64,000 nucleotides of DNA from Fusarium oxysporum f. sp. lycopersici 4287 (Eukaryota; Ascomycota; Sordariomycetes; Hypocreales; Nectriaceae): assembly GCF_000149955.1 (NCBI RefSeq), contig NC_030996.1:2147301-2211300 (forward strand), in the 5' to 3' direction. This document shows, one piece after another, positions 21,635-32,781 of this stretch. The translations under genes were made by a program, and so were the position numbers. Position 1 is the stretch's first letter. Every line of letters begins with the position of its first letter. The notes under the pieces are model-generated. The model did no database searches. It was not told the DNA's origin and saw only the letters and a list, made by a program, of their open reading frames with translations.

Positions 21635-23332
21635 CTATTCCTTTTTCGGCACTCGCGCATTGGCAGCCGCCACAAAATGCCCCCAGGTAATTAGCTCTCT
21701 ACTACAGTCATCCTGATGAAGGTTGCAGTCAATAAGCGTCGGGCCATTTGTGTGCGCCATGGCCCGTTCAAGACCCTTGGAGAACTCCTCACAAGTATGG
21801 GCCTCCAGACCAAGCGCGTGTCCCTTCTCATTGTCAGTGCCAAATGCCTGGACCAGGCGTGCGTAATCCCAGTTCTGAACGCGGTTATAGAGTCCATCAT
21901 GAATCTCCACCTCGATAGTGTAGCCTTTGTTGTTCATAAGGAGTATGATGATGGGCACTCGGAAGCGAACCATTTGTGATACCTCCTGAGCTGTCATCTG
22001 AAACGCTCCGTCGCCGACCATGACCACGATCCTCTTCCGAGGCCTTGCAAGGGCATAGCCGAAAGAGGCGGGGATGGACCATCCAATATGACCCCACTGC
22101 ATCTCGATTTCGAAATCAGCCCCGAATGGGAGGCTCAGCTTAAGGCTGTTGAACCACGAATCTCCAGTGTCGGCAAACACGACCGTCTGAGGATTGAGGC
22201 GTATCAAAACCTGTGTCTGTCGAGCAATCTCCTTCCTCGTCAATCTCTCGGGACCGCAAGAGGGCTCCCCCAAGGTTGGATCAGGGCGGAGTCGGTTGTA
22301 CTCGACCATAGTAGTGTCGTTCCAGCAGACTGTTTCTGCGAGCTTGGTCAAGAACTCACTCATCTGAACATTGCTGCAGTATAGCTTAGACGCCACAGTC
22401 ACACTATCGATATCGACAAGAAGTTGGGGAACACTGGGTAAGGCCGTCCATCCAACGGTGCTGTAGTCTGTAAAGATGGCACCGACACAAATGATGACAT
22501 CTGCCCAGTTGACGATTGTGTCAGCTGCAAGCGTGCTGACCTGACCCCAAAAGATGCCGGCGAATTGAGCGTGATCTTCAGGAAATGTGCCCTTTGCAGC
22601 AGGCTGTAGCACAACAGCACATCCAATCGCCTCCGCCAACTGACGCAGGGCGTCTTGCGCCATGGCCCTTCGAACTTTTGGCCCCGCAAGAATGACACAC
22701 TTCTGCCTGGAGCTGATGAAATCAGATGCCTTGGCCACAGCAACGTCGAGTGAATGCTGATCGCTTGGCACAGCTGAGACTACAGAGCTGATGGGCCCAG
22801 GACGGAGACACGTTTCGCCAGCCAAGTTGGTTGGCACTTCGATGTAGACGGGCTTTCGGTGTGTGAGAGCAGCTCGGATAGCTCGGTCGATGAGCTCAGG
22901 AGCATGGGGAGCTTGACGAATGCGTACAGCGCAGCAAGTGATCTTCTTAGCCATCTCAAGCTGATAAGTTGTGTCATATTCCCCCAGAGTGTGATGCAGT
23001 ATATGCTGGCTCACATCGTTGGTATTGGGAGATCCGCTGATGAGTATGACAGGCAGGTTCTCAGCATAAGCGCTGCCTACACCATTGAAGGCTGAGAAGG
23101 CACCAACACTGTAGGTCACGATGCAAACACCAACTCCATGGCCACGGGCATAGCCCTCGGCGGCGAGGGAGCAGTTGAGTTCATTGGTGCACCCGATCTC
23201 AGTCAAGGATGGATGCGCTTCAAGTTTGTCAAGGAGGATGAGGTTATAATCTCCTGGAACAATGAAGTGATGGCGAACATCGAGTTGGGCAATCCTCTCT
23301 GCGAGGTAGTCACCCACGGTGAAAGGCGACAT
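21635..23332 (-). CDS. Pyruvate decarboxylase
   Basis: Cytosolic thiamine-diphosphate enzyme converting pyruvate to acetaldehyde and CO2; 565 aa, intronless. All expected residues sit where the yeast enzyme has them: Asp28 (VPGDYN), Glu51 (CTNELN), the His pair 113-114 (ILHHTLGEYD), the ThDP/Mg motif GDG at 440-442 through NN at 467-468, and Glu474 (GYTIEVEIH). It is therefore probably active, perhaps as an indolepyruvate- or phenylpyruvate-type relative. ATG at 23332 begins MSPFTVGDYLAERI. It sits next to AT-rich DNA upstream of a bHLH gene and shares no obvious operon-like partner. Confidence 0.93.
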   Translation of the reverse strand: MSPFTVGDYLAERIAQLDVRHHFIVPGDYNLILLDKLEAHPSLTEIGCTNELNCSLAAEGYARGHGVGVCIVTYSVGAFSAFNGVGSAYAENLPVILISGSPNTNDVSQHILHHTLGEYDTTYQLEMAKKITCCAVRIRQAPHAPELIDRAIRAALTHRKPVYIEVPTNLAGETCLRPGPISSVVSAVPSDQHSLDVAVAKASDFISSRQKCVILAGPKVRRAMAQDALRQLAEAIGCAVVLQPAAKGTFPEDHAQFAGIFWGQVSTLAADTIVNWADVIICVGAIFTDYSTVGWTALPSVPQLLVDIDSVTVASKLYCSNVQMSEFLTKLAETVCWNDTTMVEYNRLRPDPTLGEPSCGPERLTRKEIARQTQVLIRLNPQTVVFADTGDSWFNSLKLSLPFGADFEIEMQWGHIGWSIPASFGYALARPRKRIVVMVGDGAFQMTAQEVSQMVRFRVPIIILLMNNKGYTIEVEIHDGLYNRVQNWDYARLVQAFGTDNEKGHALGLEAHTCEEFSKGLERAMAHTNGPTLIDCNLHQDDCSRELITWGHFVAAANARVPKKE

Positions 23333-25171
23333 GGCAAATGTGGTGTGAGATGGTCGCCGGAGCCTGTTGCTGACTCCGAGGGCGCGATTATTCTTATTTG
23401 ACTTATACCTTTTAAGACGTTAATATTAATATGTCCTTACGCCTCTTCGTTGACGAATTGACTATTATAATAAATCTTTGCTCCACTGTTGGTAAATTGG
23501 CTGGCTCTGATAATCTTTTCGGTGTCGTCATGCAAGCACTACCATGATCTGATCGCGGACTGCCAGGAGCCTGCCGGCTACCAATGGCTATGGGTGGGTC
23601 ATAATTAGGTCTATTGTTCTGCTTCCGTATTCTCGTCATACACTACGAATACCGGCTGCATTCCAGGAAATATGATTTACGCCATTGCAGCAATCAGATC
23701 ATCTGGAGATGACAAAGTGCCAACGATGGTTAAACTCGCGTAAGTTTCACATGACGCTTTAATAAGGTTTTATCATGTTATGATGCATCCAACCTGACAT
23801 GGATGGAAGGGATGTCATACCATAAAACAGACTAGTCCTGCTCAACATACGTTCTAGACCCAGGTTAACGATAGCACATTATGTTGCACAGAAATGGGGA
23901 TGTATTAGAAGAGTAGGCCCTGGTGCAAGTCATAGACCTCTTGGTGCCTTCTCCATCTTTACACGCGCAAGCCATGGCTGTAACCAGCAGCAAAATCCCC
24001 GCCTCAGCCCAGGGCCCCAACAAGCCAAACAGTAGTCACTCAGAACTTGCATGGCTCCCTATCATAATATTACCTCTTCTTGCCCTCATGGCTTTGGTTT
24101 TTTTAGGTGCACCCCGGTAAGCAGTGCCTCGAGTCAACCACATGCGATGTTATAGGGTTGGCTGATAGCTATAAAGGCTGTGCTCATGGGCAAGATACGA
24201 TTTCTCATTGATCGATGAATCAACCAGTTCCTCGTCCTCTGCATCGGCCAGGCACTCCGGAACCCAGACCAGAGATCTGCCTCACCTGAATGCTGTCGCT
24301 CCACCCAAAACAAGCCAAGCGCTGAGATCTGAGCTCTCACATGAGGTGCATGCTGCCTGGGCGGTTCCGAACCGCGACATGACATGGTACGTTCTAGCCA
24401 AGATCTATTATGTACCACACATACCACACATTTTACTAATAGTACGTATCCATCCTCAGCGTCATTTGTCTCAATGTTGTCAAGGATACAGATTTGATCC
24501 GTCATCTACCGTGCGAGCATACATTTCATGCCAATTGCATTGCCGCTTGGTACTTTGCCGGGCACGACACATGCCCTATTTGTGCTCATCACTTTTCATC
24601 ACCCAAACCCCTGCCCCAGAGACCACGCCCAGTCCACTTATAGAAGTATGGACTGACAATGTCATTTACATAGTTTATATTAAGATCACTTCTAGATGCC
24701 TTTTGAGTAGTAGCCAGTTGGTAGATACAACGCTGCTACTCAGTTACACTATACCATAACCATCAACCTGTACATGCTAGTCTTGCGCGCAGATCCCATT
24801 GTCAGTTATAGAAGCATATCGTGAAGACTTCAACGCATCTATCAGTGTGATTCATTTTTTATATCATACAATCTTATCTAACGTTAGTCTAGGAGTATTG
24901 AACCATTGTGTACATTGAAAGGTCCACAGCGTCACCGCTTCCACCCGCTAGTCCGTTCCAGCGCTGTAGCAGCCAGGTACCAATTAAACAACTTATCACA
25001 AGGCACAAACAAACCCAAACTATTGCCAAGATTTTCTTCTAATTTGAAGATAATATAACATTACATTTATTATAACCCTGAGGTGTGCCTTGTTTATGTG
25101 TCACGGCTTAACCCCAGATGCTCAATCTCATTATATAACATGCCGCCCCCCCAACCTCCTCCTCTTAAACA
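23333..25171. other. Long intergenic region
   Basis: About 1.8 kb with no strong gene. One small ORF at 23974-24120 is listed separately. The rest contains ORFs without recognisable domains; 24640-25100 is AT-rich. Confidence 0.35.
23974..24120 (+). CDS. Candidate 48-aa membrane microprotein
   Basis: Short ORF starting MAVTSSKIPASAQGPNKPN and ending with one hydrophobic helix (LAWLPIIILPLLALMALVFL) just before the stop. The arrangement resembles a tail-anchored or small single-pass protein. A good splice donor (GTAAGC) overlaps the last codon, so the coding region may continue. No homology is recognised and chance is a real alternative. Confidence 0.25.
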   Translation: MAVTSSKIPASAQGPNKPNSSHSELAWLPIIILPLLALMALVFLGAPR

Positions 25172-26145
25172 TTACATCTTGGCCACGGTTTGCCTCCTTC
25201 TGTTGACCATAAGATTGTGGTTCAGTATTTCCACCCGAGTTGTCAATCTCCTCTTTTCTTCTTCCAATGCCAGAATGCGCTGTCTCGCAGCATCCAACAC
25301 CTCACCTCTGCTGAAACGGTAATCATCTCTCACCGAGCCATCTTCGTCTGTAGTTTCATTCTTGAACATAGATTCCTGAACTGCCCTGAGCAATTTTTCG
25401 AAACGGACCTTGAGCCGTGTGCGGTAATCCCTTTCCACGTTGTTGAGTGACTCGCGAGCTAGTTGGGTATTGGCCGGTATCGATGGTTTTCCTCGCAACG
25501 TCTTGGGCTTACGAGAAGCTGAACGCATTTTTACTGTTGGAGAAGAGGCCTTTGGGACATCTTCTAAGCTGTCTGTCTGCAAACTAACGGTAGTGGCTAT
25601 TGGACCCTTCGTTCCATATTCTTGACTGAGACCTTTGTCTGGATCCATGCTGAACCATCCGGACTCGGAAGACTCGGGTCTTATCGGAATGCTTGGACTG
25701 AGGGTTAACAGGCCAGAGTCACAAGTTCCTATACGGATCATCGTTGGATCCAACGGCAACGGACCTGCGCTAGAGGAGTCGGACAATAATAAGTTTGGAG
25801 TCGAGAGGGCTAGATGGTATCCGTCAATTCCCCACGACGCGTCGTCAAGTAGCAAGTCTTCAGTCTGGACAAAGTCTTCGTCGCCTTGCATGACCGGATC
25901 CAAAAGATGGCCTGCAGAAAGTGACTGCAAGAAGTCAGTACTGAACGATTAAACCTGGTCTCAAGTTGCAACTGAGCTTTGGTCATGATCACAAGGGGGA
26001 TATAAGAATGCTGGAGGCGAATCTAAACTTTACCTAACTGCCAAGGGTAGTAAATTGTCGGGCTGTGACTACATACCTCAAGTCCGCTGCCTCGTCTATC
26101 CCAGGAAATGTCACCAAGGTCAACAGCGATGAGATGAGCAGGCAT
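25172..26145 (-). CDS. bHLH transcription factor
   Basis: Nuclear regulator, 273 aa in the model proposed: exon 1 26145-26077 (MPAHLIAVDLGDISWDRRG), intron 26076-25925 (GTATGT...CTTGCAG with a CTGAC branch), exon 2 25924-25172. The second exon is open throughout and its bHLH domain is clear: basic and helix-1 region ESLNNVERDYRTRLKVRFEK, loop, helix 2 FSRGEVLDAARQRILALEEE, then a short coiled-coil tail. The ORF itself begins with TTG directly after an acceptor, so an upstream first exon is needed; the exon given is the best-phased candidate but not certain. Acidic and Ser-rich N-terminal half. Target genes unknown. Confidence 0.75.
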
Positions 26146-27342
26146 TGTTGAGATTGGAAGGTTGATTGGCTAGAACGAGTAAGTACGAGTGTACTAAAGT
26201 TCACAGCATGAGCCTGGAACAATGGCAGAAACATTTTGTTGCACAGCTGTATTGCTATATGTAACATCACAAACCCGAATCCCGACAAACCTACGTTATT
26301 TGGAGTTCAGGCCTGTGGCTAAGAGCTTATATCACCATACAGAACTTAGTGGCATCTTGAAAAGATTTGGTTATGTCGGTTACGAACGGAGAATCATCAT
26401 GCGATATTCTGGATACGGTGGGTACCATTCGGGAGTCGCCTGTGTTATGTTTGCCCTATTCGGATCGGCAACACAATAATGGCAATCGAGTCTTTGTGGC
26501 TGATTAGGGATTTTTGCTTTCCTGTCTGTCGAATGACTCCACATAAGCATGTGATCCTGTCGGTTATAACTCCTCTGGTAAACCTCACTTCACCTTTCGC
26601 ATTGTTGTGGCTTGAACTTGTTCGAAAAGCTCAATTCATCCAAGTGCCTAGCCCCCCACCGCCGAGTTCTAGACTATGCATACTACATGCAATTCCAGGA
26701 ATTCAATGCACCATTATAATTAAGGTCGACGGTATCACGAAATCTCCGTCAGGTTGGGGTATCCATTACAATGACATGATGGTGTTCACTAAACCGCCAT
26801 CTCCACACAATTTCTGCCATCTTGAGCTTGTGACGACACCATGACTTAACTGTCCGTACTAGCACTCATGCATCTTTTTCCAGCTCTCAAATCATGTTAC
26901 ATTGTATTGAGAAGATCACGCCATCAGCAGATCGGAAGAGTCCTAGAATATTGGACTGTATCACAGTAGTCCCATTAAAAAGTCAGCGAATATTTGGAAA
27001 AGTCATACTGTTAATTTACCCCAACGTCGCTGAACCAGCATGCATGCATGCAGCAGTAGCAAGCTTATTCGTCGTCACGCAGCCCATTCATTTGAACTGA
27101 TGGGGCACAGTGGAAAGCTTGCTTATTTACCTTGTCATATCCCCTGCCTTGCCGCGACCCCGCGCAGAAGGGATTGATTTGGTAGATTTAGTGCAGAAGT
27201 GGCGTATAGGGTATGTGTAAGAAATCAGTAATTTGTTTTGCATGCAGCCTACACGGCGTCTTGTCACGTCAAACTACTGGGTCAAGGTAGCAATTAAATC
27301 CCTTCACTGCTTTGATGGATTGAGCAACGTATTTGTGCCGTG
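26146..27342. other. Intergenic, no gene recognised
   Basis: About 1.2 kb upstream of the bHLH gene. ORFs such as 26222-26844 do not resemble proteins. No repeats noticed. Confidence 0.35.
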
Positions 27343-28270
27343 CTATTTTAGTCGCAGGTATGATGTCTCAGATTGTTCTTGAATGATTGTTGTTCCTTTA
27401 CAACTATTAATATTTGTCAAAGTCGCTGTTTCATGTTTCTCACCACCACCTGAAGAGTCATCAGGCCACGTCAGCCTGTCCACGATCTTGTTGGCTTCGG
27501 CCGAGATGTAACACCGAATGAAACCACAATCGCAATCGTCATGCCGCCAGACCTCAGTTTTAAGTCGGACGGCCTCAGATCTGAGCTGATTGTAGGATAA
27601 AGAAAGTTGTTGTTGCCGATCTCTTAGTTCTTCCATCTCAGAGTCCAGTGCATTGGCAAGATCTCGTTTGCGGTCACGACATTTGGCAGCAGCTCGACGA
27701 TGTCATTCCAGCTTAATCCTTTCATCTACTCTCTTCTCCTTGTCCAAACTGGTCTTTCCTCTTCTCCCTCTCCTTTGCTGATCTTTAGTGACTGGAAGTA
27801 ACTGACCTCTTTCGGCATTCTTTCCACGCCTCCTCCCCCTTGACGGGTTCGCCTTCGGCCGAAGGACTTCTGTATGCGAAGGGTCCAAAGCACCAGAGCT
27901 CACTGGCTCATCTGGATGGCCTTGATTGGGCACGGGAAGGCTTTCTTGAGTTTGTGCGGTGGGCTCGGTCGTATCAACAACTTGTTGAGAAGTACTCGGC
28001 CCGAGAGCAACTGGACAGGATCAGAAGGTTGTAAGTTGTCGGAAACCGATAGCGTAGCCAGTCCAAATGCTTCTGAGAATGAAGACGCTTCGGTGAATAC
28101 GGAAGATGGTTCATTCTCCCATACAAGAGACAATGGACTCGTGGAAACCCCTGCGTGTTCTGGACTTTGGTAGTCACAACTTAAACCCGACCCCCAATTC
28201 CCCTGCCAAGGAGCTAGTCCAAACCTGTCCTGGCGCCTATATATGAAGCCAATGCGGCAAATGCCATCAT
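27343..28270 (-). pseudogene. bZIP transcription factor with stop in basic region
   Basis: Minus-strand bZIP gene of ATF/CREB-like layout. The N-terminal part reads GLAPWQGNWGSGLSCDYQSP and VWENEPSSVFTEASSFSEAF, shifts frame near 28010, then continues VVDTTEPTAQTQESLPVPNQ and into a basic region. The basic region reads DERIKLE-stop-HRRAAAKCRDRKR: the TGA at 27705-27703 stands where Arg (CGA) is expected in the usual ERNR-AA-KCR motif. A leucine zipper follows (ALDSEMEELRDRQQQLSLSY) and the tail ends at 27343. One C-to-T change would produce the stop. The first exon was not found. Unless the stop is bypassed the gene cannot bind DNA. Confidence 0.7.
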
Positions 28271-29966
28271 ATCATATGAAGTCTGGACTTCAAAGCGACT
28301 GCAATTCTAAATGACAGTGAACAATCTCCTGATCCCGTAGATATCGGCAGTAAATGATCTGATTCAATTATGATATGATAAACGTAAGGAATCTGTCTGA
28401 TTCAATATGTGCCGCTTGTCTCCTGGGACTTCCCCATGTTACGCTGCCCTCAGGACATTGCTTATGGAGAGCAGTTGGCTAAGTCGCACGCTAGTATTTA
28501 GATGGACAAGGGCCCCCTCTGAGAAGCATCCTTCCCCAATCTCCGGTCTGCGCGGGATATAATCAGCATTATTCATATGCCCATCGCATAATGGTTTTCT
28601 AAGTTGAAACATCTCATCTGCATTAAGTATCAAGCTTTGAGAAGCCTGTTTATCACATCTTCAGGCACTAGGCCGCTCACGAAACTCCATTCCACGTACC
28701 CACTAATGTCTCAATACGCTATTTCCTGGGGTCCCAGTCACTGTTATCGAGGATAGAGAGATGACGTACCAAGGCGAGCCGCTCAGTGTTCGGTACGAAA
28801 GAGCCCGTTTTGAAGCAATACATGGGATACAGGGGACAAAGGCCAATGCCAACAGTAGCAAAGCTCATAAGGTAAAGGTTTGCACCAACAAGTAACCAAC
28901 CAACCACGTATGTTAACTAAGTATTATTAATAAAGTGCAGGAGCAATAATGTACAAACCAACTACATATATCTAATCTGCCTTACCTTGTAGAGATACCT
29001 AGGTAGGAAAGACTACTTAAAGAGGTTAAGGTAGTTTAAAAGTATTTTTATTTTTAAGTATTAAATATAATTTGAAAGCTAGTATTTTTATAAGATTAGG
29101 AGTACATAAAAAAAGTAAGATAATTTTAAATATGATAAAAGAAAATAATATATTATATTAGAAATTGGTATAATCTTTAGTTTATTTTCCTAGAAAGAGA
29201 TATAACTTATTACTTGTGAAGTAAAACGCAGATACAAAAAGCCTAGATCACGAGATAAGCTTATTATAAGTCGACCCCGGCGTTATCTGGTTCCCCCATT
29301 CTGTCTATGGCTCAGACCTATGCTTACGTTAAGGGAATAATAGGGATCTTTCTGTGTTTCATCCCAAGCCTGGGATGTCGTGCCATTTAAAGGAACTATG
29401 GTATTCCAAGTCTCAGAGATAGATATCTGTTATCCAGGAATGTACTATGAAAACCTTGGCCTCCGTCTTGCGTCGCGGGCTGTAAGACGCATGGCGTTCT
29501 TTATTACACAATCCATTCTTTCCCCTTCTATCGTTATTCTCTTGGACTTACAAGAATATGCAATACCTACAATCCCTATATCAGGAAAGCTAAATCCCTT
29601 ATGTGCACCATCTAAAGCACGACAGGATACACAAGATCGGAAGTCAGACAGTAGCTCAGCCTTGCTCTTGTGTCTAGAACATATAGCTATACAAATTATG
29701 ATAAGTGGACTAAACGATGATTGTGGTGGGTGAGTGGCTGCTTATCTGCATTCAGGGTTTGATAACGAACACGCAATGGGATCTTACATTCTGACATGCT
29801 ATTACATACATGCTAGCCTATGAAGGATAAACTTTAAGCAGGTCTGCATACAAATTCTCCATGAATATTTAGTTCTCAGAAAGAGCTTTCGATACATCTT
29901 TCTTACATCCCCTACTCTTCATAGCTTTTCGTCACATTAGTAGCCAAGAGTCGCCACCACGGCAGA
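28271..29966. other. Intergenic with AT-rich block 28910-29260
   Basis: About 1.7 kb without a supported gene. The 28910-29260 part is very AT-rich and probably repeat-derived. The end is the promoter of the Zn2Cys6 gene at 29967. Confidence 0.4.
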
Positions 29967-31328
29967 ATGTCATCACGGACAAGTCCAATTGATCTATCAC
30001 TCCCCCCTGCCACGCCGAGTCCTGCGATTACGCCTACGACCGAACATTCACACCGTCAATCATGTGACAGATGCCATAGTCAAAAGCTAAGGTGCACTCC
30101 TCGTGGGGGAAGCAAAACAGGAGCTTGCAGTCGTTGCTTTCGACATGGTACTCAGTGCGTGTACAGTCTCAGTCGGCCCAAGGGCCGCCCAAGTTTGCAC
30201 CACTACAAGGGTGAGACAGTGCTTGCGCCTTCAAGACTACGCAGGGAAACGGTTGTGCTACCGCTTACGCCCGAGGAGGACGGCAATACGAGTATCCAGG
30301 AATCTAGATTGACATACAGTTGTCAGCTATCAGCCCCGCGTCATGCTTCTGGAACCATGGGTCCATGCCAACTTGGGTCGGACCCTATCCTGGCTTCGGG
30401 GCCGTATCTTGAACTGATGCCCGAAACATTGCCGGATCATGCGCTGCAACTAGGCGTCTGCTCGTGGGACGCTATGCATGCACAATATCAGCCCATCGAT
30501 TTGTCAAACTTGGCTTCCAGCACCCCAATGGACCTGCAACTGAGCCTTCACGACTCTCTGTTAGATCTATGCATGCTCGGGGCCGAACAAGACCCTCATT
30601 TGTGCATGACGCAGCAATTGGCAAGCCAACCACCTTACAATCCCGACACCTCCATGTTAAGTCTTGTTCAGCTCGTCCCCAGGCTTCATGCTCTATCTAA
30701 CAAGAGCCATGAGCTCTTTGAGAACTGGGAGTTATCTCAAAAACTGAGGCATATTGACCGCCCTGTGCCCGCGATATTTCTCAATAACGCTGTCTTCAAC
30801 GTCATTGCACGATGGCTTTTGAACCCTTTGGGGGACACCGACGATGAGTGGACAAATGAGTCGGCCAATGAGGGGCTTCTCGTTGAACTGCTATCATTCT
30901 CATCTAAACTCACAAAAGCGACCCTGGCCCTTGGAGAGGAACTCGGAACCCGAACCAACAAGGCTGTATGCGACAACAGTGTAGCGCAACATCTAGTGGT
31001 TGCATGTCATATGCTGTTGCTTAGCAGCTTCGGAGCCGTATTGGACGCCTTGCAGGATGGCGCCGACGCCGAACGTCACGCCGCCCCAGAAACCACAGCG
31101 TCAGGACTCGAAGATCCCCGGTTGACAATGGTGGTACAGTTCTGTTCTTACTTATTGGTGCGACAATGCCGCGTGGTCGACGCTTATCTGCAAGCGAATT
31201 CGGGACCGAAGTCAAATGCAGAATATCGGAATGAAGGAACTGAGGACCACAAGTTGATACAGGAGTTGAAGGCGCAGGTTAATAGCCAGGTTGCATCGTT
31301 TCAGAGGCTTTGGCATGGTGATACGTAG
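29967..31328 (+). CDS. Zn2Cys6 transcription factor, AflR-like layout
   Basis: 453-aa intronless regulator. The zinc cluster is at the N-terminus with cysteines 33, 36, 43, 54, 57 and 64 (CX2CX6CX10CX2CX6C), followed by a basic linker (RPKGRPSLHHYKG). The rest lacks the usual large middle-homology domain. It has a helical C-terminal part ending QVNSQVASFQRLWHGDT, as in the small AflR-type pathway regulators of secondary metabolism. The start ATG at 29967 is the first in frame. Its location at the head of the GNAT/LAAO/SDR/DddP group makes it a candidate local regulator, which is inference. Confidence 0.88.
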   Translation: MSSRTSPIDLSLPPATPSPAITPTTEHSHRQSCDRCHSQKLRCTPRGGSKTGACSRCFRHGTQCVYSLSRPKGRPSLHHYKGETVLAPSRLRRETVVLPLTPEEDGNTSIQESRLTYSCQLSAPRHASGTMGPCQLGSDPILASGPYLELMPETLPDHALQLGVCSWDAMHAQYQPIDLSNLASSTPMDLQLSLHDSLLDLCMLGAEQDPHLCMTQQLASQPPYNPDTSMLSLVQLVPRLHALSNKSHELFENWELSQKLRHIDRPVPAIFLNNAVFNVIARWLLNPLGDTDDEWTNESANEGLLVELLSFSSKLTKATLALGEELGTRTNKAVCDNSVAQHLVVACHMLLLSSFGAVLDALQDGADAERHAAPETTASGLEDPRLTMVVQFCSYLLVRQCRVVDAYLQANSGPKSNAEYRNEGTEDHKLIQELKAQVNSQVASFQRLWHGDT

Positions 31329-31769
31329 GCTAGTTGCGTGTTATTCACAGATGGGGCATCCATTAGAGAACTTGTTATCCTGATCTCGAATCCCTGTTAC
31401 TTTTGGTGCCGAAGACTTCATTCACGCCCTTTGAATTAACTCGGTGGCAACCAAGGGAGAAGGACGAGTTCAGGTATGCATGTAATTCCTAAGCCGCAGC
31501 CTCTGATGGTGGCACAGAAAGTTCAGAGAGCAGTGGCCTTTACATATAGATTCTCGCTATTATAATTACTAACAAGGTAACGGAGTTCATACCTGCTTAA
31601 TGAAGTCTAGCAACAAACTAATTCCTAACACTTGCTAATGTTTTTCAGAATAATACAATACTTTTCTATATGGAATTTCGAGAATGAGAAGCTGTGAGTA
31701 TTCCAGTTCCTACAATCTCAGATAAATATTAGTTACAGATGCAGTACACACATAACATTAGACTCACAC
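31329..31769. other. Intergenic between convergent genes
   Basis: 3' flanks of two convergent genes (regulator and GNAT). No gene or repeat recognised. Confidence 0.5.
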
Positions 31770-32318
31770 TCAGTCATACCCTAGACCTGTCTTTCCATAA
31801 GTTGGATGACCTCTTCCCTTACTCTCCATAACAGCAAGTCCCTCACCCCTCTTCGGTTCAACCAAGCTCATACCCAACAGCCTCTCATAGAATGGCACAG
31901 ACCTCTCCCAATCTCCCGTGAGCAACATCGCTCGTCGCAGATCCGGCATCTCGTCCAGTGTTTCTTGGATACAACGAACAAGCCAGCTCCCCAAACCCTT
32001 GCCTTGGTATGTCGGATCAACCCATACATCTGTAAGATACGCAAAAGTAACAAAGTCTGTCACCAACCGAGCGAGGCCGATCAGTTTGCCTGGCGATTCT
32101 GGGCTGGGTGATTGAGCCGAGTCGTAGATGCCAAAGGACAGTGAGTTGTGAAGTGCCTCTTTGAAGGCCTCGGGTGATAGTGCGCTAGCCCAGTAGAACT
32201 CGCTGGAGTTGAAGATGTCGGAGAGTTGAGATATGGGAAATAGGTTGGGGTCTGTTGAGATGACGAATTGATCTTTTTGCCAAGATTGCGACTGGAACTT
32301 TGTTCTAAGAGACGTCAT
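31770..32318 (-). CDS. GNAT-family N-acetyltransferase
   Basis: 182-aa acetyl-CoA-dependent transferase, single exon. The GNAT core is clear: beta-4 strand AYLTDVWVDPTYQGKGLGSW with the acetyl-CoA pyrophosphate-binding Q-x-x-G-x-G loop (YQGKGLG), helix LVRCIQETLDEMPDLR, then the C-terminal strand and helix (AMLLTGDWERSVPFYERLLG). Length is normal for a single-domain GNAT. Substrate cannot be told; small amines or amino acids are typical. It lies between the AflR-like regulator and the alpha-beta-barrel gene. Confidence 0.85.
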   Translation of the reverse strand: MTSLRTKFQSQSWQKDQFVISTDPNLFPISQLSDIFNSSEFYWASALSPEAFKEALHNSLSFGIYDSAQSPSPESPGKLIGLARLVTDFVTFAYLTDVWVDPTYQGKGLGSWLVRCIQETLDEMPDLRRAMLLTGDWERSVPFYERLLGMSLVEPKRGEGLAVMESKGRGHPTYGKTGLGYD

Positions 32319-32781
32319 GATGGGCTCGACCTGTGCTGAGCTTGACGCAGATGAAAAGGTAGATAGTCAAAGAGAACAAAAGTATTGAAACAGGATTTAT
32401 GCTTATAAATATTTTATCTGAGCGTAGTGACTCATTGGCTTGCGATGCGCCCTTCAATCTACGAGGCGCGCGAAGTGGGTGATGAGGAGCTAGCCTCAAC
32501 GTCTCACCAATGATAAGCCGTCCTTCCTATCGTGAATTCGCAGTCACCGATCTCAGCAAAAATAGTTATATGTAATTGAAAATGACTCAGAGTATACTAC
32601 AGGAAACAATGCTTGATTGCAATCTTTATTCTAAGACATTTCATTATTAAGAAGCTTCGGCTGCCGTGATCCGTCCCTCTTCGAGGAACATGTGATCTAT
32701 TCAGGATCGGAACGATGCTCCGAGCCCGGAGCCGTGCCGAATTTCCTCACAATGCACAAAACCAGCCTTGTTCGAGGGCCA
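32319..32781. other. Intergenic, no gene recognised
   Basis: Promoter of the GNAT gene on the left and 3' flank of the next minus-strand gene on the right. Confidence 0.5.

Noticed and set aside
24208..24759. 183-codon plus-strand ORF
   Set aside because: Low-complexity sequence, no recognisable motif, AT-rich end; probably chance.
26222..26844. Two plus-strand ORFs upstream of the bHLH gene
   Set aside because: No family resemblance and no splice signals linking them.
28719..28907. Minus-strand ORF ending in LDNSDWDPRK
   Set aside because: Looked faintly like the end of a fungal regulator, but no neighbouring exon could be joined.
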